In this document: positions 51,437 through 64,000 of the stretch, one piece after another
How positions within the stretch are numbered: position 1 is the stretch's first letter
Layout of the letters: every line of letters begins with the position of its first letter
Translations under genes and position numbers: made by a program
The notes under the pieces: model-generated
Told to the model about the DNA's origin: nothing
What the model saw: only the letters and a program-made list of their open reading frames with translations
The model's database searches: none
NCBI RefSeq assembly: GCF_004027225.2
Contig: NC_044278.2
Span: forward strand, 58,087,743-58,151,742
Reading direction: 5' to 3'
DNA from: Strigops habroptila
Taxonomy: Eukaryota > Chordata > Aves > Psittaciformes > Psittacidae
DNA length: 64,000 nucleotides

Positions 51437-54400
51437 TAGGTCGTGATGCAAAATAATAGTGACGGAAAAATGATTTGTGCTGCAGTGCTGCTATTGAAGT
51501 CATCATTTTGGCTTTAGAGGTCATCCTGGACTGCAGAGGCCAATCCACTCTTTCAGTGCCATGCACAGATAGGCAGGGGCTGTGAAGGAGCTGGTTGTCA
51601 TCCAGCCCCCAGGTACCCACCCTGGGACCATCTCCTCTATTGCTCCCTGTCTGGGGACTCTTGAGGATGGATCCTCATGGGGTGAAAATGGCCCAGTCCT
51701 GGTGAAGCCAACAGCGATTTACACCAGCTGAGTGCCTGTCCCCTAACTCAGCATGTACCCTGTTAGGGAGCCAGCAGGTGTGGGTTACACAGAGGGAATT
51801 ATCTTTGAGATGGATTTCTAAAACAATGCGTTTAACATATGAAAGCCTGGGAATCTGAAATGAAAGTTTTTACATACTTGGCATTCATTTGTAAGTTGGC
51901 AGTGACAGCTTTCATCCTACAGAAAACATTTTTTATCTCATGAAAGTTGAAAATAGCTTTGTGCAATACTGGTGCCTCTTGCTAAGATGGGGCTTTTCAT
52001 CCGTGACCTACTTTGCTTTCTGAACAATATACCTAATGAGTAATAATGACTTCGGAAAGGGCAGCGCTAGAGAAGAAGTCGAAGTAATGCCTTAAGATGC
52101 TGTCTGTGAAAACATCAAACGGAATATTTTTCATCAGCTGAATAAAAGAATCTGGTTAAAGTACACATAAGTTTAAGAATTAAGCAACGCTCAGCTGATG
52201 GGTGAAGGCTCTTTGCACAAAGTGGCTGTCACGGCTTGAGGCTGGTGGTCATGCTGTGACAGCACAGCAGTGGTGCTGTCAGGCACCCCGGGGGGCCATG
52301 CAGCACACAAGTATCCCTGCGAGCATCCGCAGCACCCGCTGGCAGAGCAGCACTGCAACCTGCTGCTGCTGATGGCTGGCGTGCCTCAGTGGCAAGCAGG
52401 GTGCCCCTGAGACCCTGCATCCCTTAGAGTGGTGTAGAGAGACAGGGGGCAGTGAGAACCAGGGCTGAGCAGGTAGGAGAAGTTGCTGGGAGCCACAGAG
52501 GACAGGGGTACAAAGCTCCATACCCACTCGCAGAGCTGCTCTGCCTTTTACTTCAAGTCACTCATCTGCATGCCCCAGTTCCCCCTGAAATTTGCCCATC
52601 TGCTCTGCTGCAACCTTTCTTTACCCTCCAGCACCCTCCAGCTGAGAGCCAGAGCTGTATGACACCCATCTCCCTCTTTCCTCAGCAGTGGAGCCTATGA
52701 ACAGGTCCTGTTTCTCCAGCCCTTGTCAGGTCCCTGGGTCTCCTTTCCTTCACAACATCCTAGCCCACAAGCCACCTCCTCCCACTTGGGGAGGGTAATG
52801 CTCTACCCTCTCTCACTTTCCCTGCCCCATTTGTCCTCCAGCACCCTAGATAATGTTTAGTTTCGTTGCAGAAGGTGTTGGTTAGACAAAAAAAAAAAAA
52901 GAAAAGAAAAATTTTTTATTTTCATTACTATTGTACTATTATTATTCTCCTTGTCTTTTTAGACTCAGGTGCTTTGATTTTGCCAGCACGACAGAAACTT
53001 TGTTAGATTGCAAAGGTAATTTATTTTCATTTTCTCAGGTGAGCTGAGAATACTCTTGGCAGCAAAAGTATTCCTTGTGAAACTGCATAGAAGGAAAAAG
53101 ATTTTATATATCAAAAAATGCATGTAAGTCTCCATTTCAAAAATCTATGCAAGCCACAACATTGCATCATTTTTCTTTCTTTCTGTCAGCAGATGCCTAT
53201 GAGTTTTCACACCAGGCCAACTTTGAATTGTGTTTTGTTTCTTTGCCCCTGGAGCATAATCAGAAACCTGGGGAGATATAATGAAAAGCACAAAATGCCT
53301 CCCTGAACAACAAGGAGTAAATAAAGCAGGCTGAATGCCAGACAGCTGCGAAGAGACATGAGCTGCAGAAGAAAGATGAGTTGGGAGTTTGATGTTGGCA
53401 GATGAGGAGAGGACACGGCTGGGAATTGTGACCTCCTCAGCCTCCAACCCTGCCTTCGGAAAGAGCTTCTCACCTCAGGCACGGTTCAAGGCAAAGCTTG
53501 ATCTGGAGGATTCAACATACAGGTGATCACCAAGTCCAGATTTGATAATAATTTCAATTCCATACTAGTTGGTATAAATGGTTCCTGATGAAAACTGAAA
53601 GCCATGAAAACCATGTGAAGCAGAGAACAGCTGGCTTCCCTCACGATGTGTCTAGTAGTATAAAGGAGTGTTAAGATACTGATATTCTCAACGTTCATAG
53701 TAGCTGCAAGGACCCTTTATAATACTGACATGTTCTGAAGGGGTGTTTGTCTAAGGGAAAACCATACCCAGTCTTTTAAGTAGGTCAAGTTCAAAGCCTA
53801 GTCAATATTTGAAAAATCTGTGCAAGTTAAAGAGGCAATGAGAAAAATTAGCATGTGAGCCCACCAGAGCTTTTCTTCCCAACCACACTTTGCATGGGAA
53901 AATGAGGACAGTACACAACAAATCTGTATTTGTGTCCCAAATACTCAATTCCTTCTCTGATTTTCCACAGGAAAAAAAAAAGAATTCAGAAACTCTTCTT
54001 CTGAGCTCTTACTTGATCGTCCTTTTTTTCTAAATTGGGAAATGGAAATTTTGATTTCCCATTGTAACTTTGCCAGAAAAATCAAGAGCTAAAAGTGAGT
54101 TTTATTTAACCTAATTCCCAAACTTTTACTGTACATCCTAATTACAGTATATCACTGTGGCTTGGAAAAGCTAGATGCCAGATATATGCACCACAAAATA
54201 TAGACTGTGATGACAGGAGAAGCCTTTCAAACCAATAACTGAAACTGTTTCTTCATTTACAAAAAAGCTGAAGAATGATCTAAGTAATTTAGGGATGGCA
54301 GGGCAGGGAAGGAAGGGAAGAGAGGAAGGACAGCTCATGCCAGCTTGGGCCAGTGACATTTAGGCATAGTTTCCCTTACGTCCCTCTTTAGCCAGTGGAC

Positions 54401-54673
54401 TTCCAGAGAACAGCTCAGAACAGATGCTGTGAGTCATTTTTTTGGCAGAGCCTCTGGTATTTCAGTTCAGATCAGGAGTGCACTTAGGAGGGACTGTCCT
54501 GATTGTCCCCACTTACAACACTGGTTTTCATGGCAGGGCAGCTCTTGACTTCCTTCTAGGCAAAAGCAAGCTGGGGTAGGCACTCCAGGGGGGCACCCAA
54601 AGCGCTACAGCCACCAGAATGCGCGTGCTCAGCACACAGGACTGACCAGGCCTAGTCTGAGGTAAAACATGTA
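51437..54673. other. noncoding stretch
   Basis: No gene is recognised. A moderately GC-rich block lies at 52220-52800. An A13 tract and AT-rich run occupy 52888-52930. AATAAA at 52141 could in principle serve the uncertain exon upstream. Confidence 0.5.
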
Positions 54674-54781
54674 TAATCATAGAATCAGAGAATGGTTTGG
54701 GTTGGAAGGGACCTTAAGGTCATCTAGTTCCAACCCCCTGCCATGGGCAGGGACACCTTCCACTAGACCAGGTTGCTCAAG
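54674..54781 (-). mobile_element. CR1 LINE 3' end, short
   Basis: AATCATAGAATCAGAGAATG, GGTTTGGGTTGGAAGGGACC, TCTAGTTCCAACCCCCTGCC and ACTAGACCAGGTTGCTCAAG appear in order. It is the reverse complement of the CR1 terminus and among the least diverged copies here. Confidence 0.93.
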
Positions 54782-57700
54782 TGTGAACCTCAACACAGAC
54801 TGTTTTGCTCTATAGACCCACATAGAATTTGTGGAAATTTGTTGGAAATTAATTTATGATGTCAATGCAAGAACTTGTGGGTTAGTCTCCTGATCATAGC
54901 CAAGCATGTTTCTGCGATTCATCCAAGTGGAAAACTCGTGCTGAGAGGGAGTACCCAAGCAACTTGGTGAGAAAGGGTTTCTGAGGCAGGTTCATGATTT
55001 TCAGACCAGATGATAGAGAGGAAGGTGGAAAGGAAGCAAGAGACCAGGTGGAAAGACAGCACAGTTTTTATCTGGGTACTGTTTTGTAAAGCTACACGAA
55101 ATCTATATTCTGTGAGGCTAAATGACAATATTCCCACTGATGTTAGTGGAGCCAGAATCTGATCCTTGTGAGTCTGGGATCGTTGGCCTGGAGCTTTCCA
55201 CCAGTATTTGATCCAAGTAAACCAGTGGACTGAAAACTGAAACCAGACTGCAATAGAACTATACATTTCTGCAAGCAGAGAATGACCATTAAAGTCAAAC
55301 ATTATTTATTCATTTCAGAATTTCTTTATTTTATTCTTACAAGAACATAATAGGGCTTGGCCACACCTTTCTCTGTTCAGTTGTAATTATAGCTGTGGTA
55401 CCAACTTCATACCTGAGTTTAGTCAAGAAAATAAACCAAGAAATTGAAAGAGCAGTCTTAAGCTAATGCTATTGGTTATGTTTCTAAAAATACATCAGAT
55501 ATGAGACATGTTAAATAGCATTTTGTTAAGGTAAACATTTCTAACTCTAAAGAGAGAACAATACAGAGAGGTAAATTATTTTGCTTATATTTTATACCAA
55601 CTTGAGATGTAAATAATTTTTCTTATATTTTATATTAACTTTAGAGACCTGAGGATTTTGTCAGTGTCACAACACAAACCATGAGTTATAGTAAAAGCAG
55701 GGACAAGGGTGGCAGTCTTTATATAAGTCTGAAATGCATTTCCTTCTTTCAAAAGAAAAACACGGTGTCAGTACAGTTAAATAATTGCACTGTTTTGAAA
55801 AGTTCACTGTGGTTTTCCATATACAAATGAACACAAGTTCTGCAAAAGAAGAAGTGAATACTAACAAATTGTCTTAGCTGCCTCATACTAAATCCTAGGC
55901 AACACTGATGTGCTTCAGTTTCACACTTCACTAAGGATGAACAATGTGGCAAAACATTGAAAGCTACGCAAACACGGTTTCAGGATCTCATCTACGAGAT
56001 CCTTTTGAAAGCAATATTTTTTTTTTACCTAATGTCCTCACAAGAGTGAATTTCTCATTACATTTCTGCCAACTGGAGAATTCCAGTCAAGTGAGAAGAA
56101 ATAATGAGCAACATTACAGCGACCAGAGAAAACAACATATGAGAAATGCAAAGTATTCCTTGCTAGTCCTGCTGCATAAACATTCACCTTCCAGGGAGAA
56201 AAGAGAAAAGGTAGCAAGGATATTACTCTGCAAACACCTACCCTGCCCCACATCCAAGATGTAGCTGCTTGTTGCTTGTAAGCCACTCTGGGATGGTGAT
56301 GGTTACATCATGTGCCTTCACTGCTTGTTAAATGAAAAAGAGGGACTGAAGACAATGAAAATCCCTTGATGTCAGGAAAACAAGAGTGTTTGAGAGGTCT
56401 GTCTCCTTCTCTGGATGCGATAGTGTTCTGCCAGCTATCCTTACCTTTGGAGGACCTATAAACCAGCCTCAAACACCTCAGAGCTGCAAAACACAAGCAG
56501 GATAGCACCTCTTATGTTATTTTTCCTAGCAGGTAAAACTTCTGCATTCATTTTCGAGCTTGAACGAAGTCTACAGATCACTTGATCTTTCCCATGCCAC
56601 TGAGAAGGAGCATCCTACCTGCCTTCAGAGGTACATTCTCCATGCCCCAGTCTGGTATGCTTCTATGGCTGAGCCATTTAGGCTCCAAAACATTTGGTAA
56701 ATGCTGAATCAGACATGAATTTGACACTATTGAAGTTGTTTAAGTTATCCACACAGTCTGAGCAGTGTGTACTGCTCAAAAGGAAGGAATAAGTGGGGGG
56801 ACTGAGCAAGTGGGTGCGTGGTTCTGAGTTACTGGCTGGGCTTAAGCCACGACAGTACCTTTCATGGCAAAATTCCTTGATTCTTAGTGTAATTACTAAA
56901 TATGAATATTTGGCCTAGGTTTACTAAAACAGCCCTTGGGTCTGCAGAAGCTATCATCACATTTTAATTTTATCCTCAGGCTGAGATGTATTATCTCACG
57001 TAGTTTTGACTAATGAATGACCCAAAAAACCAGTCAGATCACAACTTTGCTTGAGTTTTGAGCAGTTCAGATAAGGACTTACAAGATGGGGGTTCTGAAA
57101 GACACATTAAACAGTATCAATTGGACTCAGATTAGTTAAGTCAGGTCAAATTCAACTGCTGCTGTAAGGTTTTGGTTTTGAAACTCAGATGTGGGAAAAG
57201 AGGACATTAAAATGGAGTTGAATAGTCACATAAATACCCAAATCAGGATTATTTTTTCCCTTAGCAGATGTTTGGGGTTTTTTTCACAATACTTCTTGCA
57301 GCCAGTTGACAGCGTACCAGTGCAGAACTAATGCTGTCAGAGCCAACTACGTGTACTGCAGCATACAACAAAGTAAGGCACTACTGTGAGAAAGTTTGCC
57401 TTAAGGCTGTATTTCTAATAGACATTAAGGCCATAAGATGGAAACAGAAGTCTATGAAACAAGCATTAAAGAGATGCATTCACACAAGGAAAAAAATTAA
57501 ACCAAGGACAAAGTTTTTGGTGCAAGCAAGAGAGAATACCCAATATACTGCACTAAATCAAGTTTCTGGTGATCATTAGCTTTAGCTACTAGTCTAAGTT
57601 AGACCTGAAATCTTTCTGTGAGTTCAGTTTTCTAAAGCTACCCTTCTCTCTCATCCCCATTGCAGGGCAGAGCTAAGAGCTTCTTGACTTGCTCTTCCCT

Positions 57701-58349
57701 CTGTTCCCTTCTCACCCTTTCCCTCCTCACCCTTTCCCTCATGTCCATAGGAAAGCAGGCTTCATTGCTTTGGCTGCTTGAAAAATGGCTAGTTCATGGT
57801 GGTGACATTATGCTTTTCAGCACATAGGATGAAGTCCTTGTCCTAAGGAGATGCATGCCAGAGTGTGGAAACACAATGAGGGTAATCACTGGAGAGAAAA
57901 CGAATGCCATGTGAATATGCGCAAAGGGGAAGGGAGGAAGGGAAATATCCCCAGGGTCCAGCTAATAGGGCTGTATATCTGTAGGACAGATGTTTATTTC
58001 TTTCCTCTCCTTTTTTTTCTCACAGAAACACTCTCTTTTAATGATCACAAACACAAGCATAGTCTTTCTTGCTGGACCAAATAGAAAGAAGAGGCTGATT
58101 ATGAGGATGCTATTGCTATACCTTCAGCTATAGCAAAGGGAATACTGAAAGCTGCTGGAAAAAATAAATTGCTTTTTTGCATCAAAGTTCGCTTATATTA
58201 AAAATGTCCCACTGTGCGAATATCTGAATATCTCTGTGAAAAGAAAGCAAGAAGGACTGAGGTTGGAATTAGGTCTGTTAAACTGTAAAGAATTGAAGCT
58301 TTCCAGAATTCAAGTGCTGAGACGGATGGCAAAGAGAGAAGGATTACAT

Positions 58350-58446
58350 TAAAACAAAACAAAAGAAAACGAACAAACAAACAAAAGTGAAAACCAAAAT
58401 CAAACAAACCAAACCACCACCAACAAAAAAACCCAAAACAAAATAA
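58350..58446. repeat. A/C-rich low-complexity tract
   Basis: About 95 bases are almost free of T and built of AAAC, AAAG and CAAA units with embedded ACCACCACC. It is a degenerate (CAAA)n-type microsatellite. Confidence 0.75.
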
Positions 58447-59599
58447 CTCCTCCCTTCAATCTACTACATTTCAATTACTGAAGTTATTTAACATTTGACC
58501 TTATTTTATTTAAGTTTCTTACTTTTTGGTAAGTTGGACAAGAAGTTACTGCACACCAGAAGATATAGAGCATATAGTGTTCCTCCTGCAATGACTTTGT
58601 GTTCATTGGTATCAAGGTTTTCCATGCTCCCTTATCACTGGGAAATCCACTGGAAAAGAACCATTTTTCAGACCTAACCCTCCACAGCAGAAGTGAGATC
58701 AGACTCTACATACACATTTGGAGGCTGTAGTTAACAAGCAGAATTAATTGCATTAGTCTTGGAAAGGCCTCATCTTCCCCAACCTTGAATTCACACTTTA
58801 ATGATGTTTTGTGATGTGAGGTCTTCTGATCTTGAATAGCACTGAAACTAAAAAACAAAAATACTCCTATTATTACTCTAGCTGTCAGAGAACAACTAGA
58901 TGCTCAAGACAGTTTTGCTGGGGAGAAGAAATTGTGGAAGTGATGATAGAAATAAATCATCTGTATAGGTGTCACTTTGCCTTCTCTATTATTTCCATGC
59001 AATGAAAGAAATGTTGGGATTCTGTGCTCATACAAACTCAGGCAACTTAACATTTCCTTGGGAAGCAGAGCTGAATATCGAGATAAGCTGTATAGGTTCA
59101 AGATAGATAAGGAGACTACTCATCCGTGGCTGGGCCCCCAGCTGTGAGGATTTTCCCTGTGGTGGTGGGCTGGGGCTGAGGTCCGACTGGTGGGATCTCC
59201 CCTTCGCGTGAGCCTCTGCTCGGTCCTTTCCCTCATCCAGCTTACAAGTAGACAGCAAAACTACTGTGCTCTGCAGAAACAACTGGCAAGGCAGACCCAT
59301 ATTGATTGCTCGCAGATTTCTGCCTAAGAGGAAGATGGCTTCTATTATCATACAATAATTCAGTCTTTCGAAATTCCAGTTCTTGGAGGGTAAAGTACTT
59401 CCAGCTCAGACCCCTCTTCTGTGGCCATTTTTGGAGGCTCTAAGGAGCCTTGTCAGCCTGCAAGGACGGTAGACAACAGTTCAGTGCAGCATTTTTAAAA
59501 TTCAGCATGTGTATAGCTCTATGTATGTAAGTGCTTTGCTAAATCAGGGTACCTTGTCACAGCTCTCACATTCAAGGGAAGCTGAGCCCCAGAGCTTGA

Positions 59600-59641
59600 G
59601 GTGAAGCCCCAGAAGGAAAAGGTGAAGCCCCAGAAGGAAAA
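59600..59641. repeat. 21-bp tandem duplication
   Basis: GGTGAAGCCCCAGAAGGAAAA occurs twice in direct succession without mismatch. Exact identity suggests a recent slippage or duplication event. Confidence 0.9.
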
Positions 59642-61829
59642 CAAAGCAGGACTCCCTGCTTTCCCTGGTGACCTTGCAGAACTGCTAAACACCTTCTTTT
59701 TTCCCCCAGGGAAATGATGTGCAGCTTCTTCAGCCAGCTGGCAATTAATTAGAAGATGGCTTCACGTGGTGGCAGTCCTCCACCCTGCTCCATCAGGAGG
59801 GGGACGAAGATGCAGGGTGTTCATTCTGCCCCCACCCAGCTAAAGGATAGAAGATGACTGTGGAGAGCAGACTGCTGCTGCTGCTGCCCCAGTATGATGC
59901 CAGGTCACCTGCAAAACACCTAGGAAGGAGATACGTGTAGATGTGTGTCCCAGCAGACTCCTGTGCTCATGGCTGCCTAGAGCTCTGCACTGCTTAGCAG
60001 GTCTCATCAGCCATCTGTAGGCTGAAGATGGGGGGATCCCCTTATCCTTTTGTTTATTAGCGGCTAATTTGCTTCTGTAAAGGGATATTTCAGGCTTTGG
60101 CTACAGTCAAGACAAAACCTTATTTGGTGAATTTCAGGATTTAAGATCAAGAATACATGGAGCATAGAAGAACAGACGATAGTCAGGAATGCAGTTAAAG
60201 GGGAATGCTGGCAGGGAGCAAGGAGGAGAGTTCAACTACAGCTTGGGCAAAAGAAAAAGAAAAAGCATGGCAGGCTGCTGCCGTCCAGGCTTGCAGAGAT
60301 CCCACTGCTTGCAGAGCCAGCAAGGAGAAAAGCGTGGTTCACAACTGTGAAAAACCACAAGTCTCTTCTGTCTGGAAATATCACTGCATCTCATGGCTGC
60401 AGCACAGAGATTGCTTTCAGAGTGATATCCCAACATCTCACAGTCTCAAGGTTCATTTTGTTCAGTTTTGGTTAGGTATTTTTTTGCTTTTTATGGATTA
60501 CTGAAGCAGTCAAAAGCTTCACCTGAGCTTAAAACTATCTGGAAACAGGGAAAAACCCAAGCAAAGTTTCAGCTGCATTTTATTCTATATCTGCAAGCGA
60601 AGTGTTCCAAGAAAAATGAAGAGGTGCAGAAAGCTCATCTCACTATTGACAGAGGAAGCCTTTGAGGCATTTCAGGTTCTTTATAGCTTTCAGTTAACTC
60701 AAGCAGAGAAAGTTAACAATAAAACTGTAGCATGGAAATATTAAAAGTGCCAAACTCCACACAAAAATGAATAGGAGAGAAATCAACACAGCAGGGCATA
60801 CGAGGAGCTCACATAAGGCTGCTGTACCTGCTGCAATGTTTGTTCTAAACAGATGAAGAGACACAAACATTCCTTGAAACTGTGAACTGGAGAGGTGAAG
60901 TTTATTCATAATTTAATCACTTAAATCAGTAATCTTTGTAAAGACGTCCAGTGAGCACAGAGCACATAGTTAATAACAATTCAAGATACCAAAGATGTCA
61001 ATGACTGGCTTGGTTGCTCTAAGCAATTTATTACTTGTGATGTCATTGCTGACAGCAATGAGAAGAAAGCATAGTTCAAGAGTACTTCACGAGGTATGTA
61101 AAATAAAATGGTGAATGAGGTACCTCTGACAGGTGGATCAAACTCCTCCTCAAAAGACTGAATGTATTATTCAGTTTAAGAAGGAGGAATAGGGGTACAA
61201 ACCAATTCCTGCCTATATTTATGGGACAAGTTAGCTGAAAATAGGTATAGGCCTTTAATGGATACCATGCAAAACTAGGTCCAGAAGGTAGAGAATATTT
61301 TTTCCAGCACAAACAGGATTTGGAAATTGAATGCAAATCTGGAAGAAACAGGGTAGCTGCAAACATGCTCTCTAGAACAGTATTCTCCATACTTTCAGAT
61401 GTGTTGTGTACAAATCTGTACATTGCCTCTCCTGCCCACCCAGTATCAACTCTAGAGAACCTCGAAGAAATACCTTGCTTCAGTCCAGGGACAACAGCTA
61501 TAGAGCATGTGATGAAGTTGCCATAGAACAGAGTCCAGAATTAAAACTTACAAATGTGAAAAATAACCCAAGAAGTATCAGAAAAGCCAACACTATTGTG
61601 AGAAAGCACAGAGTGGTAAAGTACTCACCCATCCTGCCAGGAAACCATGTGTCTGTGGGATTCCTCTGCCATCCAAAGGAAAGTTCTCAGCTCTAGACAG
61701 AGCTTTGCTTAGAAACGCCAGGATGCTAAACCCCTAGATAACACAGGAAATTATATTTTTAAAAATTTAAGGGGCAATTATGGAGACCTAAAAACCTAAG
61801 ATAAGGGTCCTGTGGATATTAACATATAG

Positions 61830-62155
61830 GCTAACACATATGGATGGACCACTCAGTGGATAGAGAATTGGCTGGATGGCCACACACAGAAAGTTGTGGT
61901 CAATGGCTCAGTGTCCAGTTGGAGATCAGTAATGATGAGTGGTGTCCCTCAGGGTTCGGCATTGGGGCCAATCTTGTTCAACACCTTTGTCGGTGACACG
62001 GACAGTGGGATTGAGTGCGCCCTCAGCAAGTGTGCCAACGACGCCAAGCTGTGCGATGTGGTCAACATGCCGGAGGGAAGGGATGCCATCCAGAGGGAAC
62101 TTGACACGCTTGAGAGGTGGGCTGATGCAACCTTATGAAGTTCAATCAAGGGGCT
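61830..62155 (+). mobile_element. CR1 LINE ORF2 reverse-transcriptase fragment
   Basis: The frame at 61896-62138 reads [26 protein letters not shown] and [20 protein letters not shown], then [15 protein letters not shown]. This is the CR1 reverse transcriptase around its catalytic block. The usual F/Y-ADD catalytic site reads CAND, so the enzyme would be dead. The copy starts a little upstream (CTCAGTGGATAGAGAATTGG) and stops abruptly after MKFNQ, where the LTR-like repeat begins. It is neither 5'- nor 3'-complete. Confidence 0.9.
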
Positions 62156-63205
62156 TCTGTGAGAAGCTGCCAGAAGATTCCCGCATGTCCAACAAAGCCA
62201 GTGCCAGCCAGCTTCAACATGGACCCGCTGCTGGCCAAAGTCAAGCCCATCAGCAATGGTGGTAGCACCTCTGGGATTAAATCTTTAAGAAGGGGGGAAA
62301 TTACTGCACAGGAGCAAATACAGCCAGAAAGAGAAGTGAGAATATATAAGAGCAACAGCCCTGCAGACACCATAGTCAGTGCAGGAGGAGGGCAGGAGGT
62401 GCTCCAGGTGCCAGAGCAGAGATTCCCCTGCGGCCCATGGTGCCGCCCATGGCGCCGCCCATGGCAAGGCAGGTTGTGCCCCTGCAGCCCATGGAGGCCC
62501 ATGCTGGAGCAGATATCCACCTGCAGCTCTTGGAGGACCCCACACTGGAGCAGGGGGGTGTCTGAAGGAGGCTGTGACCGCATGGGAAGCCCACATTAGA
62601 GCAGGCTTCCAGCAAGACCTGTGGCCCCGGGGAGAAAGAAGCCCGTGCTAGAGCAGGTTTGCTGCTGGAGAAGTCTGTGCCTGAAGGCCTGCACCCACGG
62701 AAGGGACCAACACTGGAGCAGTTCATGAAGAACTGCAGCCCATGGAAGGACTCACATTGGAGAAGTTTGTGGAGGACTGTCTGCTGTGGGAAGAAGCCCA
62801 TGCTGGAGCAGCGGAAGAGTGTGAGGAGTTCTCCCTGGAGGACGAAAGAGCATTAGAGACAACATGTGATGAACTGACCACAACCCCCATTCCTCGTCCC
62901 TCCTGTGCTGCTGGAGTAAAGTTAAGTCTGGGAAGAAGGGAGCAATGGAGGGAAGGTGCTTTTAAGATTTGGGTTTATTTCTGATCATCCTACTCTGATT
63001 TGATTGGTAATAAATAAAACCATTTTTTTCCCAAGCCGGATCTTTTTTGCCTGTGATGCTAATTGGAGAATGATCTCTCCCTGTCCTTATCTCAACGCAG
63101 AAGCTTTTTGTTGTATTTTCTCTCTCTTATCCAGTTGAGAAGGGGAGTGATAGAGCAGCTTTGGTGGGCTGCTAGGTCCCAGCCAGGGTCAACACACCAC
63201 AACTC
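62156..63205 (+). mobile_element. avian LTR-type repeat (probably ERV, class not certain)
   Basis: A roughly 1-kb block that I recognise as an interspersed repeat found in many bird genomes. Its order is a TTAAATCTTTAAGAAGGGG TATA-like region, a block of degenerate repeats built around CCCATGCTGGAGCAG, CAACCCCCATTCCTCGTCCC, AAGATTTGGGTTTATTTCTG, an AATAAA at about 63010, GATCTCTCCCTGTCCTTATC, and the end GGGTCAACACACCACAA. Promoter, then poly(A) signal, then a CA-rich end is LTR architecture. No internal retroviral genes adjoin it, so it would be a solo LTR. The left edge is approximate. Naming the family needs a repeat-library comparison. Confidence 0.65.
62480..62815 (+). repeat. degenerate ~50-bp repeats inside the LTR-like element
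   Basis: A CCCA(T/C)GCTGGAGCAG-type motif recurs about seven times, at roughly 62497, 62541, 62591, 62642, 62709, 62749 and 62798. Spacing is 42-66 bases, each copy followed by AG/CTG-rich sequence. The array makes all six reading frames partly open, which explains the spurious open frames here. Confidence 0.7.
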
Positions 63206-64000
63206 TTTATTTGACATGGGAGAAGATGGATTGAACAAAATCTGGAGGGAAACCCAAGTTTTCCGATCTGTGATCTCCCCAGGACTGGTGTCACCAGCAC
63301 CGCCGTTTCAGGCATACTAGCACAAGTCAGAAGCCTGTTTGTGCTTTCAGACTCTTCAACAGTATTCATTTCTTGTGGGTTTCCCAATAAGATAAAATAT
63401 CAAGGACAAGTCAAACGGCAAAGCATGAACTATTTTATTTCTCCCCACTTTCTATTACTAAAAGAGCATGAGAAGCACTTGAGGGCAGTTTGTGGAGTGC
63501 ATCTACCATCCAATATGACAAGTAGGTTAATTGGAATGAAGGAAAATGTGACCCTTGACTACAACTGCCCCTTAAGGGTATTGAGTTTAATGTTGTTGTT
63601 ATTGTGTTCTGCAACATTGTGAGGCAAAACACAGCAACGCACTCTTCTCAGCACAGGAGCTGTTCTTAACAAATGGAGCTGCATCGAGTGACTTGGATTA
63701 AATTTGACTAAATCTTGCCCCAAGAAATTTTCCCCTAGAAAATCCTGTAGCAGTCACAAATATCTTAGGAGTGACAATGCTGGGTGCCCAGCTCAGCGGA
63801 AAAGCACACAGGCTATAATAAGGGAGCAATACGATATGCATCTTGCAGGCATGAGGATGTGAGGATCACCTGCCCTTTCTGTCGCTGGATGTGCATGCAA
63901 AGGAATCAGCTCGGTGACTTTGTGTGAATGTTGAGGTGGAAAACAGTTATCTTTTTTCTTTTTATTCAGAGGGAGAAGGCCTTGTAAGAAAATGTGTGCA
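63206..64000. other. noncoding right edge
   Basis: It is unique-looking AT-rich sequence to the window edge with no gene recognised. CR1 sequence does not resume after the LTR-like repeat, so the repeat is not simply inserted inside a longer CR1 copy. Confidence 0.5.

Larger units (their letters stand above)
54782..61829. other. gene-poor noncoding stretch
   Basis: No exon is recognised over 7 kb. It contains a 15-bp-period pyrimidine duplication at 57711-57739 (CTCACCCTTTCCCT twice), an A/C-rich tract at 58350-58446 and a 21-bp tandem duplication at 59600-59641. Confidence 0.5.

Noticed and set aside
62135-62599. Overlapping open frames of 90-154 codons on both strands
   Set aside because: They fall in the repeat array of the LTR-like element. 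All frames are open because of the repeat composition and none resembles a retroviral protein.
1-64000. CRISPR arrays, prokaryotic operons, tRNA or rRNA genes
   Set aside because: The window is vertebrate. No regularly spaced identical repeats, no cloverleaf or rRNA core motifs were seen.

Overview
The window is vertebrate nuclear DNA, almost certainly from a bird. It carries several CR1 LINE 3' ends, recognisable by the GGTTTGGGTTGGAAGGGACC-type core, the CCTGCCATGGGCAGGGACACC-type core and terminal ATTCTATG motifs. It also has a long LTR-type repeat of a kind I know from avian genomes, spliced genes with GT/AG introns, and one compact CpG island. I cannot place it to bird order.

Layout. 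1-7.9 kb: no gene recognised. 7.9-12.8 kb: two intronless-CDS histone H2A-variant genes on the minus strand, 4.1 kb apart. They share a nearly identical histone-fold core but have different N- and C-terminal tails. 12.8-16.2 kb: noncoding, with a CR1 3' end and a possible retroviral remnant. 16.26-17.17 kb: CpG-island promoter. 16.95-23.63 kb: PDCL3 (phosducin-like 3), six coding exons on the plus strand, encoding 240 residues, with a CR1 copy in intron 1. 24-64 kb: a gene-poor stretch holding three further CR1 3' ends or older CR1 remnants, simple-sequence tracts, hairpins, one uncertain Ig-like exon pair near 49.8-51.4 kb, and near the right end a CR1 reverse-transcriptase fragment abutting an LTR-like repeat of about 1 kb.

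In mammals PDCL3 lies between NMS/CHST10 and NPAS2. I found neither NMS nor NPAS2 coding exons here, so the long right-hand desert is probably the PDCL3-NPAS2 interval (inference).

The most interesting content is the H2A pair. Over 275 aligned bases there are only two substitutions and no indel, while the tails and flanks are not alignable as DNA. This points to gene conversion of the fold-encoding core between two polyadenylated H2A variants whose tails have diverged at known modification sites. The second item worth checking is the pair of phase-matched plus-strand ORF segments that together resemble the end of an Ig domain.
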